Source: Prevotella sp. (GTDB lineage: Bacteria; Bacteroidota; Bacteroidia; Bacteroidales; Bacteroidaceae). Taken from it: a stretch of 32,936 nucleotides of DNA. A program made the position numbers and the translations under genes. Below are positions 16,083 to 23,987 of the stretch, piece after piece. Below the pieces are notes generated by a model. It was given only the letters and a program-made list of their open reading frames with translations, did no database searches and was not told the origin of the DNA. Position 1 is the first letter of the stretch. Every line of letters begins with the position of its first letter. Location of the stretch: NCBI GenBank assembly GCA_017460765.1, contig JAFUAK010000034.1:1-32936 (forward strand), given 5' to 3'.

Positions 16083-16104
16083 AATCCCCGCCGAAGCGGG
16101 GATT
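16083..16104. terminator. Terminator of the nagB-GH97-GH67 operon, possibly two-way
   Basis: AATCCCCGC (16083-16091), CGAA loop, GCGGGGATT (16096-16104). On the minus strand the stem is followed by TCTTTTTT; on the plus strand by GCTTTTATTT. It begins 4 nt after the GH67 stop. Confidence 0.88.
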
Positions 16105-16108
16105 GCTT

Positions 16109-17962
16109 TTATTTGTCGGTGAACGTTCCGAAATAACGGAGGCAGGTGTCGCGCCACTCGCGGGCGTTCTCCAACTGGTGCTGCATGCGGGTATCGACCT
16201 CCTGCCAGCGCTGCTCGTCGATCAGCGGCTTGGCCTCCTGCCAGATCCGCACGAAGTCTTCTACCTCCTTCACGCCACGGTTATAGCGGAACTGCATCTC
16301 CTCGTAGACGGTGCGCCCACTCTTCAGACGGTAGGTCCAGGGCACATGATGGAACCAGAGCAAGTAGCGCTCCGGGCAGGTGTTGACATCGTCGTAGAGG
16401 GAGCAATAGGGCTCGCGATACTGGGCGGTGGCATTAGAGCCGGTGTGGGTACGGTCGAAACCGATGCCCGCCGAGTCGGCCTGATGATAGTAGACGGGGC
16501 ACCACTCGATGGGATAGTGTGCGATATAGCCGTCGGGCTCGGGACCGTAGTGGTGGTCGAACCTGAAGATGTGGTGCAGGCCGATGGGCATCATGTAGTC
16601 GACGCAGGCTTCTCTTGAGCGTAGCATGACACTCAAAAGTGAAGAGTGAAGAGTGAAGAGTGAAGAATCCTTCGGGGTAAAGGTGGCTGTGAGCCATTCA
16701 TCTGCTATTTTCTCACTCGTGAGATTGGGATTCCAGGCGAGACGGCCGAAGGCGTACCAGTTGGCCTGGGAGAAATGATGGCCGCACCAGTTCTTGTCGA
16801 GGCCGATGTTCGCCACGCCAGCGATGCCGACGAGTCTGCTGGGCTCAACGAAGCCGAAGAACTCCCGCCACATCGGGGCGAGGTACACCAGATGGCGCGA
16901 CTGGCCGAGGTACTCCTGGGTGATCTGCAACTCTGCCATCTGCGGGGTGTTGTGCATGTTGTCGAAGATGGGGGCATAGGGCTCACGGGGCTGGAAGTCC
17001 AGCGGGCCGTTTTTCGACTGGAGGATGACATTGTCGCTGAACTTCCCGTCGTCGCCAATGAACTCCGACACGGCCTGTTTCACGCGGTCTTCACCCTTGT
17101 GGTTGGCACCGTAGACGAACGAGCGCCACATGATGATGCCGCCGTAGGGCTTCACGGCTTCTGCCAGCATGTTGGCTCCCTGGGCATGGGTGCGCTTGTA
17201 GTCGCCTGGTCCGGGCTGCCCTTCGGAGTTGGCTTTCACCAGGAAGCCGCCGAAGTCAGGAATCTGCTGGTAGATCTCCTTGGCCTTGGCCTTCCACCAG
17301 CCCCGTACCTTCGGATTCAGGGGATCAGCCGTCTTGAGTCCGCCCAGTGCCATCGGGCTGGCGAAGTTGACGGAGAGGTAGACCTTGATGCCGTAGGGGC
17401 GCAGGATGGCTGCAATCTCCCTGACCTTCTGGATATAGGGGGCAGAGAGCATCTTCGGCGAGGCATTGACATTGTTGAGCACTGTGCCGTTGATGCCTAT
17501 CGAGGCATTGGCACGGGCGTACTCCTTGATGAGTCGTGCGTCGATGGCCTTGGGCTGTTCGCCGTCGAGATCCCAGAAGATGCTACGGCCTGCATAGCCG
17601 CGCTCAATGGAACCGTCGAGGTTGTCCCAGTGGTTCAGGATGCGGAGTTTCCAGAAGGGGGCGGAATAGCCGCTCTCACCCCTGAGCAGGGCATAGGCTC
17701 CATAGAGCAGGCCCTGTTCGGTCTTGGCGGTGACGGTGCTGCCGCTGATGCGGTAGGCATCGTCGGCCATCGTGGGGTCGAGTGCCAGCGTGGCTGTCGG
17801 ACCTTGATAGTATTGCCGCAGTTCTTCGGCTGCCAGGCACTCGGGGCCGCTGACCTGCGCCTTGTTGACGGGTTGATATCTGAGCCACAGTTGGCTGCCG
17901 TCCTCTGCCTTCGCGCTGAGCACGAAGGTCAGGGCCATCATGAATAGTGTGATTCTTTTCAT
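16109..17962 (-). CDS. Alpha-glucuronidase, GH67
   Basis: A 617-residue exported enzyme that removes (4-O-methyl)glucuronate from the ends of xylo-oligosaccharides. A signal peptide (1-19, AKA before Glu), an N-terminal beta-sandwich (about 25-130) and a TIM barrel are visible. Catalytic residues match characterised GH67 enzymes: acid Glu247 in KANSEGQPG, and Asp322 (PLDFQPREP) and Glu350 (LQITQEY) as the base pair. It is somewhat shorter than many homologues. Residues about 432-443 (DSSLFTLHSSLL) are encoded by four AGTGAAG heptamers (on the plus strand) and look like an in-frame insertion just before the conserved SREACVDYMMPIGLHH. ATG 17962 is chosen over a longer frame because it gives the signal peptide and lies 2 nt after the GH97 stop. 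Confidence 0.95.
   Translation of the reverse strand: MKRITLFMMALTFVLSAKAEDGSQLWLRYQPVNKAQVSGPECLAAEELRQYYQGPTATLALDPTMADDAYRISGSTVTAKTEQGLLYGAYALLRGESGYSAPFWKLRILNHWDNLDGSIERGYAGRSIFWDLDGEQPKAIDARLIKEYARANASIGINGTVLNNVNASPKMLSAPYIQKVREIAAILRPYGIKVYLSVNFASPMALGGLKTADPLNPKVRGWWKAKAKEIYQQIPDFGGFLVKANSEGQPGPGDYKRTHAQGANMLAEAVKPYGGIIMWRSFVYGANHKGEDRVKQAVSEFIGDDGKFSDNVILQSKNGPLDFQPREPYAPIFDNMHNTPQMAELQITQEYLGQSRHLVYLAPMWREFFGFVEPSRLVGIAGVANIGLDKNWCGHHFSQANWYAFGRLAWNPNLTSEKIADEWLTATFTPKDSSLFTLHSSLLSVMLRSREACVDYMMPIGLHHIFRFDHHYGPEPDGYIAHYPIEWCPVYYHQADSAGIGFDRTHTGSNATAQYREPYCSLYDDVNTCPERYLLWFHHVPWTYRLKSGRTVYEEMQFRYNRGVKEVEDFVRIWQEAKPLIDEQRWQEVDTRMQHQLENAREWRDTCLRYFGTFTDK
16638..16665. repeat. Heptamer array inside the GH67 gene
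   Basis: Four perfect AGTGAAG units on the plus strand (16638, 16645, 16652, 16659). Read on the coding strand they give CTTCACT units, translated as a Ser/Leu/Phe/Thr/His stretch. At 28 nt plus flanks the frame is kept. Confidence 0.9.
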
Positions 17963-17964
17963 AT

Positions 17965-19911
17965 TTACTGGATGATTAGGCCTCCATTGGGCTGGAGGGT
18001 GACTTTGGCCTTTCCTTTCTTGTCGGGCTTGAGGGTGGTGAGCGTGGGCTCGCCTTTCTTGCCGTCGATATAGAGCCGGGGCTGGGCAAGGCCGAATGGG
18101 GTGAGGTCGAGCGTGAGGGTGAGCGGCTCCTGGAGTGCGTTGAGGCCTGCGATGTACCATTGGCCGCCAGCGGCCTTCCGGGCCAGGACGACGTATTTGC
18201 CGGGATAGCCGTCGATGAACCGCGTCTCTTCCCAGGCTGTGGGCAACTGGCGCAGGAAGTCCATCTCGAACTGTGGCAGTTCGTCGAGGTTGTTGGGCTG
18301 CATGGCAACGCACTGTACGGAGGTCTGCATCACGATGCCGGAGGCCAGTTCGAAGATGTCGGTGGTCTTACGGCTGTGGCGGCTCTTGTTGTCCTTTGAG
18401 AGGTACTTGTTCATGATGATGCCTCCCCAGTCCATCGAGGCCGTGGCGTTACGGCAGAAGGGATGGAGCGTCAGGTCGAAGGGCTGGCGGATGGCTGCGC
18501 CCTCGTTGAAGAACACATTCTCGGATGCCAGTACGGCTTCGGAGGCCACATAGTTGGGGTACATGCGTTCCCAGCCGCGAGGTATCGTGCAGCCGTGGAA
18601 CACTACCTGCAGGCCATAGCGGTTGGCATCGCTGAGGATGTCCTCGTAGAGGCGCATGGTCTCCTGCTTGTCGCCGCCGAAGAAATCGACCTTGATGCCC
18701 TTGATGCCTATCGACTGCATCCACTTCATCTCGCGCTCACGGGCGATGGCGGTGTTCATGCAGTCGCGCGGCCCCTGGGGGGTGTCGTTGGCAAAACCGT
18801 TGCTGTTATACCATAATAACAGGTGGACGCCTTTCGACTGGGCATATCGGGAGAGTTCCCCGATACGGTCGCGCCCGATCTGGGTGTCCCACCAGTTGTC
18901 TACCAGACAGTATTCGAATCCCATGGCTGCGGCCAGGTCGATGAACCTGACCTGATCGTCGTAGTTGATGGAGTTGTCCTGCCAGATGAGCCAACTCCAG
19001 GTGTAGCGACCGGGCTTATAATCCGTGCCGGGCTCGTAAAGGGGTTTCACGAGGTCGTAGGAGACGGTGGTCTCCACGATGGGCTTCAGCGTGTTGCCGA
19101 CGGTGACGGTGCGCCAGGGTGTGGCTCCTGGCAGAGGAATCCCGGCAAAGTCGGAGCCGAAGCCGTTGTTCTCGCCACGGTCAGGATAGGCGATGGTATA
19201 GCCCATGCCTGTCTGATAGTCGGAGAGGTGGCTGCCGCAGTAGTTGCTGCCGACGCCTGTCTCGGAGACGAGCGCCCAGCCGCAGGGCAGGTGGAAGAGG
19301 GCGGGGAAGACGTAGCCCTGTCCGTATTGGGAGGGGGTATCCATAGGTGCATCGGCGGAATAGACCTCCTCATAACTGGGCTTGGTCTGTTCCCAACCTG
19401 TTTCCGGGCCTATCTGGGGAGACAGGAAGGTCGTGGTGCCTTCAGGGAAACTGAAACTGCTGATCTCGCTGCGGATCAGTACCCGTTTGTAGTCCTTGCC
19501 CTGGAATGGCTGCCGTGGGATGGCATAGCGGAAGGCAATGTCGTTGGCGCTGACCTGGAAGACAATGCTGAATCGCATGCCGTCCTTGTTCTGGAGATCC
19601 ACCGTCAACTGGTTGGCCTTGTAGTCGGCGGAAGCGGCTTTCGTGCCTCGCATCGTGTAATGCTCTTCGACGGGCTGCTGCCGACTGTCTGTCAGCGTCA
19701 GGTCTCTGGTAAAGTCGCCGATACTGGTCTTGAGTCCGAGGGCGGATGGGCTGATGACCTGCTGGCCCTGCAGGGTGGCAGTGTAGTATGCCCTTCCGCC
19801 TTCTAGGGAGACCGTTACCTGTAACTGCCCGTCAGGGGATGAAACAGTAACGTCACCAGCCCATGCCAGGACTGATGACGTTAATAAGACTGATAAGAAA
19901 AGTTTTCTCAT
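17965..19911 (-). CDS. GH97 glycoside hydrolase, probably of the retaining (Asp nucleophile) type
   Basis: A 648-residue exported enzyme: signal peptide (1-19), N-terminal beta-sandwich (about 20-270), (beta/alpha)8 barrel (about 300-550) and C-terminal beta domain. GH97 members cleave alpha-glucosides (SusB, inverting) or alpha-galactosides (retaining). Here Asp409 in GIKGIKVDFF fits the Asp nucleophile of the retaining branch, with Glu458 (YVASEAV) as a candidate acid/base, so alpha-galactosidase-like activity is more likely than SusB-type. The assignment to a branch is from recalled family knowledge and should be treated as inference. Calcium-ligand-type Glu residues are present (e.g. LASENVFFNEG), but I have not mapped them. 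Its ATG overlaps the nagB stop by one base (TAATG), implying translational coupling, and GH67 follows 2 nt after its stop. Confidence 0.92.
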   Translation of the reverse strand: MRKLFLSVLLTSSVLAWAGDVTVSSPDGQLQVTVSLEGGRAYYTATLQGQQVISPSALGLKTSIGDFTRDLTLTDSRQQPVEEHYTMRGTKAASADYKANQLTVDLQNKDGMRFSIVFQVSANDIAFRYAIPRQPFQGKDYKRVLIRSEISSFSFPEGTTTFLSPQIGPETGWEQTKPSYEEVYSADAPMDTPSQYGQGYVFPALFHLPCGWALVSETGVGSNYCGSHLSDYQTGMGYTIAYPDRGENNGFGSDFAGIPLPGATPWRTVTVGNTLKPIVETTVSYDLVKPLYEPGTDYKPGRYTWSWLIWQDNSINYDDQVRFIDLAAAMGFEYCLVDNWWDTQIGRDRIGELSRYAQSKGVHLLLWYNSNGFANDTPQGPRDCMNTAIAREREMKWMQSIGIKGIKVDFFGGDKQETMRLYEDILSDANRYGLQVVFHGCTIPRGWERMYPNYVASEAVLASENVFFNEGAAIRQPFDLTLHPFCRNATASMDWGGIIMNKYLSKDNKSRHSRKTTDIFELASGIVMQTSVQCVAMQPNNLDELPQFEMDFLRQLPTAWEETRFIDGYPGKYVVLARKAAGGQWYIAGLNALQEPLTLTLDLTPFGLAQPRLYIDGKKGEPTLTTLKPDKKGKAKVTLQPNGGLIIQ

Positions 19912-20705
19912 TATAATATATTGTCACTCTCGATGTCCTTGAAATACTTGTAGGTTGAGACCTTCAGTTCGTCGGCAGCCTCCTCGTCGCAGACGATGAT
20001 GCCGTGCTCATGCATCTGAAGGGCGCTGATGGTCCACATGTGGTTGACGCTTCCCTCAACGGCAGCCTGCAGGGCACGGGCCTTGGCATGGCCATTGGCG
20101 AGGATCATCACCTCGCGGGCATCCATCACGGTACCTACGCCAACGGTGAGGGCATGTGCAGGCACATTCTCAGGATTGCCTCCGAAGAAACGGGAGTTGG
20201 CGATACGCGTATCGGTGGTCAGCGTCTTCATGCGGGTTCTTGAACGGAGAGAAGAGCCCGGCTCGTTGAAGGCAATATGACCATCAGGGCCGATGCCGCC
20301 GATGAACAGGTCGATGCCGCCTGCCTCGGCAATCATCTCCTCATAGTGCTTGCACTCAGCCTGCAGGTCGGCAGCATTGCCGTTCAGGATGTGGATGTTC
20401 TCCTTCGGACAGTCGATGTGATCGAAGAGGTTGCGGGCCATGAAGGCATGGTAACTCTCGGGATGAGTCTCGGGAAGACCTACATATTCGTCCATGTTGA
20501 AGGTGATCACGTTCTTGAAGGACACCTTACCCGTGCGATTAGCCTCTACAAGGGCGTTATACATGCCGACGGGAGAGGAGCCTGTCGGAAGTCCAAGTAC
20601 AAACTTGTGGTCGGGGGTGGGGTTGAACTGATTGATACGCTCGATGACGTGGTTTGCTGCCCACTGTGACATTCTCTGATAGTCGTTCTGAATAATTACT
20701 CTCAT
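19911..20705 (-). CDS. nagB: Glucosamine-6-phosphate deaminase
   Basis: A 264-residue cytoplasmic enzyme that converts glucosamine 6-phosphate to fructose 6-phosphate and ammonia, the entry of amino sugars into glycolysis. Residues of the E. coli enzyme are kept at the same numbers: Asp72 (FNMDEYVGL), Asp141 and His143 ([14 protein letters not shown]) and Glu148. The phosphate loop [12 protein letters not shown] lies at 38-49. The C-terminus is close to the hexameric allosteric NagB type ([18 protein letters not shown]). It is first in an operon with exported GH97 and GH67 enzymes, and there is no nagA nearby. A -7 box lies 36 nt upstream. It is divergent from hflX. Confidence 0.97.
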   Translation of the reverse strand: MRVIIQNDYQRMSQWAANHVIERINQFNPTPDHKFVLGLPTGSSPVGMYNALVEANRTGKVSFKNVITFNMDEYVGLPETHPESYHAFMARNLFDHIDCPKENIHILNGNAADLQAECKHYEEMIAEAGGIDLFIGGIGPDGHIAFNEPGSSLRSRTRMKTLTTDTRIANSRFFGGNPENVPAHALTVGVGTVMDAREVMILANGHAKARALQAAVEGSVNHMWTISALQMHEHGIIVCDEEAADELKVSTYKYFKDIESDNIL

Positions 20706-20740
20706 AATCTTTTGCGTTTTTGGGTTCGTAATTTTGACTG

Positions 20741-20748
20741 CAAAAATA
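20741..20748 (-). promoter_or_regulatory. -7 box of the nagB operon promoter
   Basis: TATTTTTG on the minus strand fits TAnnTTTG and lies 35 nt upstream of ATG 20705. No TTTG is seen at 19-21 nt upstream, so the -33 box is weak or absent, which would suit an activator-dependent promoter. Confidence 0.5.
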
Positions 20749-20811
20749 CAAAATAATTCAGGAGCGGAGTAGCCAAAGGAGTTAAAAGGAGTTAAAGGAG
20801 TCGTTTTTTGT

Positions 20812-20843
20812 ATTTTTACCTTTTTACTTTTTTACCTTTTTAC
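20812..20843. repeat. Octamer array (YTTTTTAC) abutting the hflX promoter
   Basis: Four units in tandem: ATTTTTAC (20812), CTTTTTAC (20820), TTTTTTAC (20828), CTTTTTAC (20836). They are followed by a T-rich stretch and the hflX -7 box. Upstream (20776-20800) lies a second short array based on AGGAGTTAAA. The layout copies that of mnmA. Confidence 0.85.
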
Positions 20844-20853
20844 TTTTTATTTG

Positions 20854-20861
20854 TATCTTTG
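20854..20861 (+). promoter_or_regulatory. hflX promoter -7 box with almost no leader
   Basis: TATCTTTG ends 8 nt before the hflX ATG (20870), so the mRNA would begin within a few bases of the start codon. The flanking TTGTATCTTTGCA is identical to that at mnmA. Confidence 0.65.
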
Positions 20862-20869
20862 CAGTCAGT

Positions 20870-22132
20870 ATGAAAGAATTCGTAATCTCAGAGGCCAAGG
20901 CTGAAACGGCGGTACTGGTGGGACTCATCACCAAGGAGCAGGATGAAGCCAAGACCAAAGAATATCTCGATGAACTGGAGTTCTTGGCGGACACGGCAGG
21001 CGCTGTGACAGTGAAGCGTTTTACCCAGAAGGTGGGCGGCCCGAGCCAGACCACCTATGTGGGCAGTGGAAAACTTCAGGAGATCAAGCAATACATCAAA
21101 CTCTGCGAGGATGCCGAGGAACCTGTGGGTATGGTGATCTTCGACGACGAACTGTCGGCCAAGCAGATCAGGAACATTGAGAAGGAACTGCAGGTGAAGA
21201 TCCTCGACCGTACTTCCCTGATTCTCGATATCTTTGCCATGCGCGCCCAGACCGCCGAGGCCAAGGCCCAGGTGGAACTGGCCCAGCACCGCTATATGCT
21301 GCCTCGTCTGCAGCGGCTTTGGACGCACCTGGAACGCCAGGGCGGCGGCTCAGGCAGCGGCGGCGGAAAGGGCAGTGTGGGTCTGCGCGGTCCCGGTGAG
21401 ACACAGTTGGAGATGGACCGCCGTATCATCCTGCAGCGTATCACCCTGCTGAAACAGCGTCTGGCAGAGATTGACAAGCAGAAGACGACGCAACGCAAGA
21501 ACCGTGGGCGTCTGATCCGTGTGGCTCTGGTAGGCTATACGAACGTAGGAAAGTCTACGATGATGAACCTCCTGGCAAAGAGTGAGGTGTTTGCAGAGAA
21601 CAAACTCTTCGCCACGCTGGATACCACCGTCCGTAAGATGACCATCGACAACCTGCCATTCCTCCTGGCAGATACGGTGGGATTTATACGCAAGTTGCCC
21701 TCAGACCTTGTGGAATCGTTCAAGTCGACGCTCGACGAGGTGCGTGAGGCTGACCTGCTCGTGCATGTGGTGGACATCTCCCATCCGGATTTCGAGGAGC
21801 AGATCCGGGTGGTGGAGGAAACCCTGAAGGAACTCGGCTGTGCAGACAAGCCTGCCATGCTGGTGTTCAACAAAATTGATGCCTATACGTGGGTGGAAAA
21901 GGAGGAAGACGACCTGACGCCGCTGACGAAGGAGAACTATACCCTGGAGGATCTGAAGAAGACCTGGATGGCGCGCTCTGGCGAGAACCAGCACTATCTG
22001 GAGTGTATCTTCATCTCCGCCAAGCAGAAAGAGAATATCGACGAGTTGCGCGACATCCTCTATAACAGGGTGCGCGAACTCCATGTGCAGAAATATCCCT
22101 ATAACGATTTTTTATATCAAGATTATGAGTAA
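20870..22132 (+). CDS. hflX: GTPase HflX
   Basis: A 420-residue ribosome-associated GTPase that splits stalled or damaged 70S ribosomes under stress. An N-terminal HflX domain (about 10-190) contains the family signature VGSGKLQEI (64-72), a coiled linker and the glycine-rich turn GGGSGSGGGKGSVGLRGPGETQLE. The GTPase domain has G1 GYTNVGKS (222-229), G3 DTVGFIRKLP (268-277), G4 NKID (334-337) and G5 SAK (383-385). The C-terminal tail is short. No SD is seen, and the -7 promoter box is 8 nt from the ATG, so translation may be leaderless. The next gene starts inside the last codons (8-nt overlap), which suggests coupling. Confidence 0.95.
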   Translation: MKEFVISEAKAETAVLVGLITKEQDEAKTKEYLDELEFLADTAGAVTVKRFTQKVGGPSQTTYVGSGKLQEIKQYIKLCEDAEEPVGMVIFDDELSAKQIRNIEKELQVKILDRTSLILDIFAMRAQTAEAKAQVELAQHRYMLPRLQRLWTHLERQGGGSGSGGGKGSVGLRGPGETQLEMDRRIILQRITLLKQRLAEIDKQKTTQRKNRGRLIRVALVGYTNVGKSTMMNLLAKSEVFAENKLFATLDTTVRKMTIDNLPFLLADTVGFIRKLPSDLVESFKSTLDEVREADLLVHVVDISHPDFEEQIRVVEETLKELGCADKPAMLVFNKIDAYTWVEKEEDDLTPLTKENYTLEDLKKTWMARSGENQHYLECIFISAKQKENIDELRDILYNRVRELHVQKYPYNDFLYQDYE

Positions 22133-23978
22133 TTACAGACAACTGACACAAACAGAGATTGAAGTTTTGGAGCACAATGTCTGCTGGGCAGAGGACTGGC
22201 AGCGAGTGATGGTGGCCGAAGGGTTTAAACCCTATAATTTCCATCGTGTGATATTCTATGGCGACATCCGCCTGGGAGAGTTCCACAAGCAGGTGGAGGT
22301 GACCAAAGGCTTCTTCAAGCACTCCGGCATCAACGATGCCACCCTGAGGAATGTCACCGTGGGCAACGATTGTCTGATTGAAAAGGTCGGCAACTATATC
22401 AACAACTACACGATAGGCAACGACTGCTATATCTCGAACATCTGCACGCTGGAGACCACCGACGATGCCACATACGGTGAGGGGTCGGTTATCAGCGTAC
22501 TGAACGAAATGGGCGACGGCAATGTGACGATCTTCCGCGAACTGAACAGCCAGATTGCCGCTTTCATGGTGAAGTATAACCACGACAAGCAGTTGAAGAA
22601 GGCGCTCCAGCAGATGATCGAGGACGAACTCCGCGTCTCCAGACCCGAGCGTGGCTATATCGGTAACAATGTGAAGATCATCAATGCCAAGGATATTACG
22701 AATACCGTGATCAAGGGTGACTGCGAGATCAGTGGTGCGGCCCGGCTCTCTGAGTGTACGGTGATGAGTTCGATGGATGCCCCAGTGTTTATCGGTACAG
22801 GTGTCATCTGCGAGAATTCCATCATCTGCGACGGCTGCTCTATCAACAACTCCGTGAAGATGCAGGACTGCTTCGTGGGTGAGGCCTGCCAGATTACCAA
22901 TGGCTTCACGGCTGAGGCGAGCCTCTTCTTCGCCAATTCGTTCATGGCCAATGGTGAGGCCTGTGCTGCCTTTTGCGGCCCGTTCTCAGCCTCCCATCAC
23001 AAGAGTTCCCTGCTCATCGGCGGTGAGTTCTCGTTCTATAACGCAGGTTCGAACACGAACTTCTCGAACCACGCCTATAAGATGGGACCCCTGCATTACG
23101 GTACACTTGAGCGGGGTACGAAGACCGCTTCAGGCTCGTATATCCTGATGCCTGCTACGATAGGTGCCTTCTCCGTCTGCTTCGGTAAACTGATGCACCA
23201 TCCCGATACGCGTAATCTGCCCTTCAGTTATCTGATGGCTTATGGTGATGACTGCTATCTGGTACCAGGACGTAACATCACAACCGTAGGACTGTACCGC
23301 GACATCAAGAAATGGCCGAAGCGCGACAAGCGTTCCAAGCAGTCGAAGAAGAGTATCATCAATTTCGACTGGCTGTCGCCCTTTACGGTGGGAGAGATCC
23401 TGGAGGGCATCAAGGTCCTGGAGGCGCTGCGCAATGCTTCGGGCGACAACGTGTCGACCTATAATTTCCATGAGTATGTCATCAATGCCTCTTCGCTCCG
23501 TAAAGGCCTGAAGTATTACGACATTGCCCTGCGCATCTTCATGGGTGCCGTACTGAAGCGTGCTCAGAAGGAAGGATTCTTCGGACGTCCGAAGACGATT
23601 GTGGGCAAGGGCCGTTGGACGGACCTGAGCGGACTCCTCCTGCCCGAGAGTGAGGAACTGCGAATCGTGCGCGATGTGAAGAACGGCGATATCGATAATA
23701 TCCAGCAGTTGCTCGACCGTTTTGTTGAGATCAATGAGAACTATAGCGATTACCGCTGGTCGTGGTCTTATCAGATGATTCTCGACTACTATGGCCTGGA
23801 AGAGATCACGGAGGTCGATGTGGAGCATATTCACGAGGACTACATCAAGGCCCGCCGTGCCTGGATCGCCGAGATACGCAAGGATGCGGAGAAAGAGTAC
23901 GCCATGGGCGATGTGGACAAGGAGGTCTTTGACGAGTTCCTGGAGAAACTCGACCATGAGATTGATTACGAAAACTAA
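22125..23978 (+). CDS. DUF4954-type left-handed beta-helix protein of unknown function
   Basis: A 617-residue cytoplasmic protein without a signal peptide. The middle (about 70-300) shows hexapeptide-like repeats of left-handed beta-helices (e.g. TVGNDCLIEKVGNYINNYTI, IGTGVICENSIICDGCSI), as in nucleotidyl- and acyltransferases. A conserved central segment with many Asn, Gly and His (GGEFSFYNAGSNTNFSNHAY) may be an active site. The C-terminal 250 residues are mainly helical. Resemblance is to a family seen mostly in Bacteroidota and annotated as DUF4954; the reaction is not known to me. ATG 22125 overlaps the hflX stop by 8 nt. A longer frame from 22083 would overlap more and is not preferred. 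The next gene follows after 9 nt. Confidence 0.8.
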   Translation: MSNYRQLTQTEIEVLEHNVCWAEDWQRVMVAEGFKPYNFHRVIFYGDIRLGEFHKQVEVTKGFFKHSGINDATLRNVTVGNDCLIEKVGNYINNYTIGNDCYISNICTLETTDDATYGEGSVISVLNEMGDGNVTIFRELNSQIAAFMVKYNHDKQLKKALQQMIEDELRVSRPERGYIGNNVKIINAKDITNTVIKGDCEISGAARLSECTVMSSMDAPVFIGTGVICENSIICDGCSINNSVKMQDCFVGEACQITNGFTAEASLFFANSFMANGEACAAFCGPFSASHHKSSLLIGGEFSFYNAGSNTNFSNHAYKMGPLHYGTLERGTKTASGSYILMPATIGAFSVCFGKLMHHPDTRNLPFSYLMAYGDDCYLVPGRNITTVGLYRDIKKWPKRDKRSKQSKKSIINFDWLSPFTVGEILEGIKVLEALRNASGDNVSTYNFHEYVINASSLRKGLKYYDIALRIFMGAVLKRAQKEGFFGRPKTIVGKGRWTDLSGLLLPESEELRIVRDVKNGDIDNIQQLLDRFVEINENYSDYRWSWSYQMILDYYGLEEITEVDVEHIHEDYIKARRAWIAEIRKDAEKEYAMGDVDKEVFDEFLEKLDHEIDYEN

Positions 23979-23987
23979 AAAATAATA

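Noticed and set aside
16004..16618. 204-codon plus-strand frame starting at 16004
   Set aside because: It runs through the terminator and antisense to GH67. Only the short alternative frame 16006-16077 looks coding.
17963..18313. N-terminal extension of GH67 to 18313
   Set aside because: It would overlap 349 nt of GH97 and has no family similarity. ATG 17962 gives a signal peptide and a 2-nt gap.
22083..22124. Upstream start at 22083 for the DUF4954 protein
   Set aside because: It would extend the overlap with hflX to 50 nt and add residues without resemblance to the family start (MSNYRQLT).
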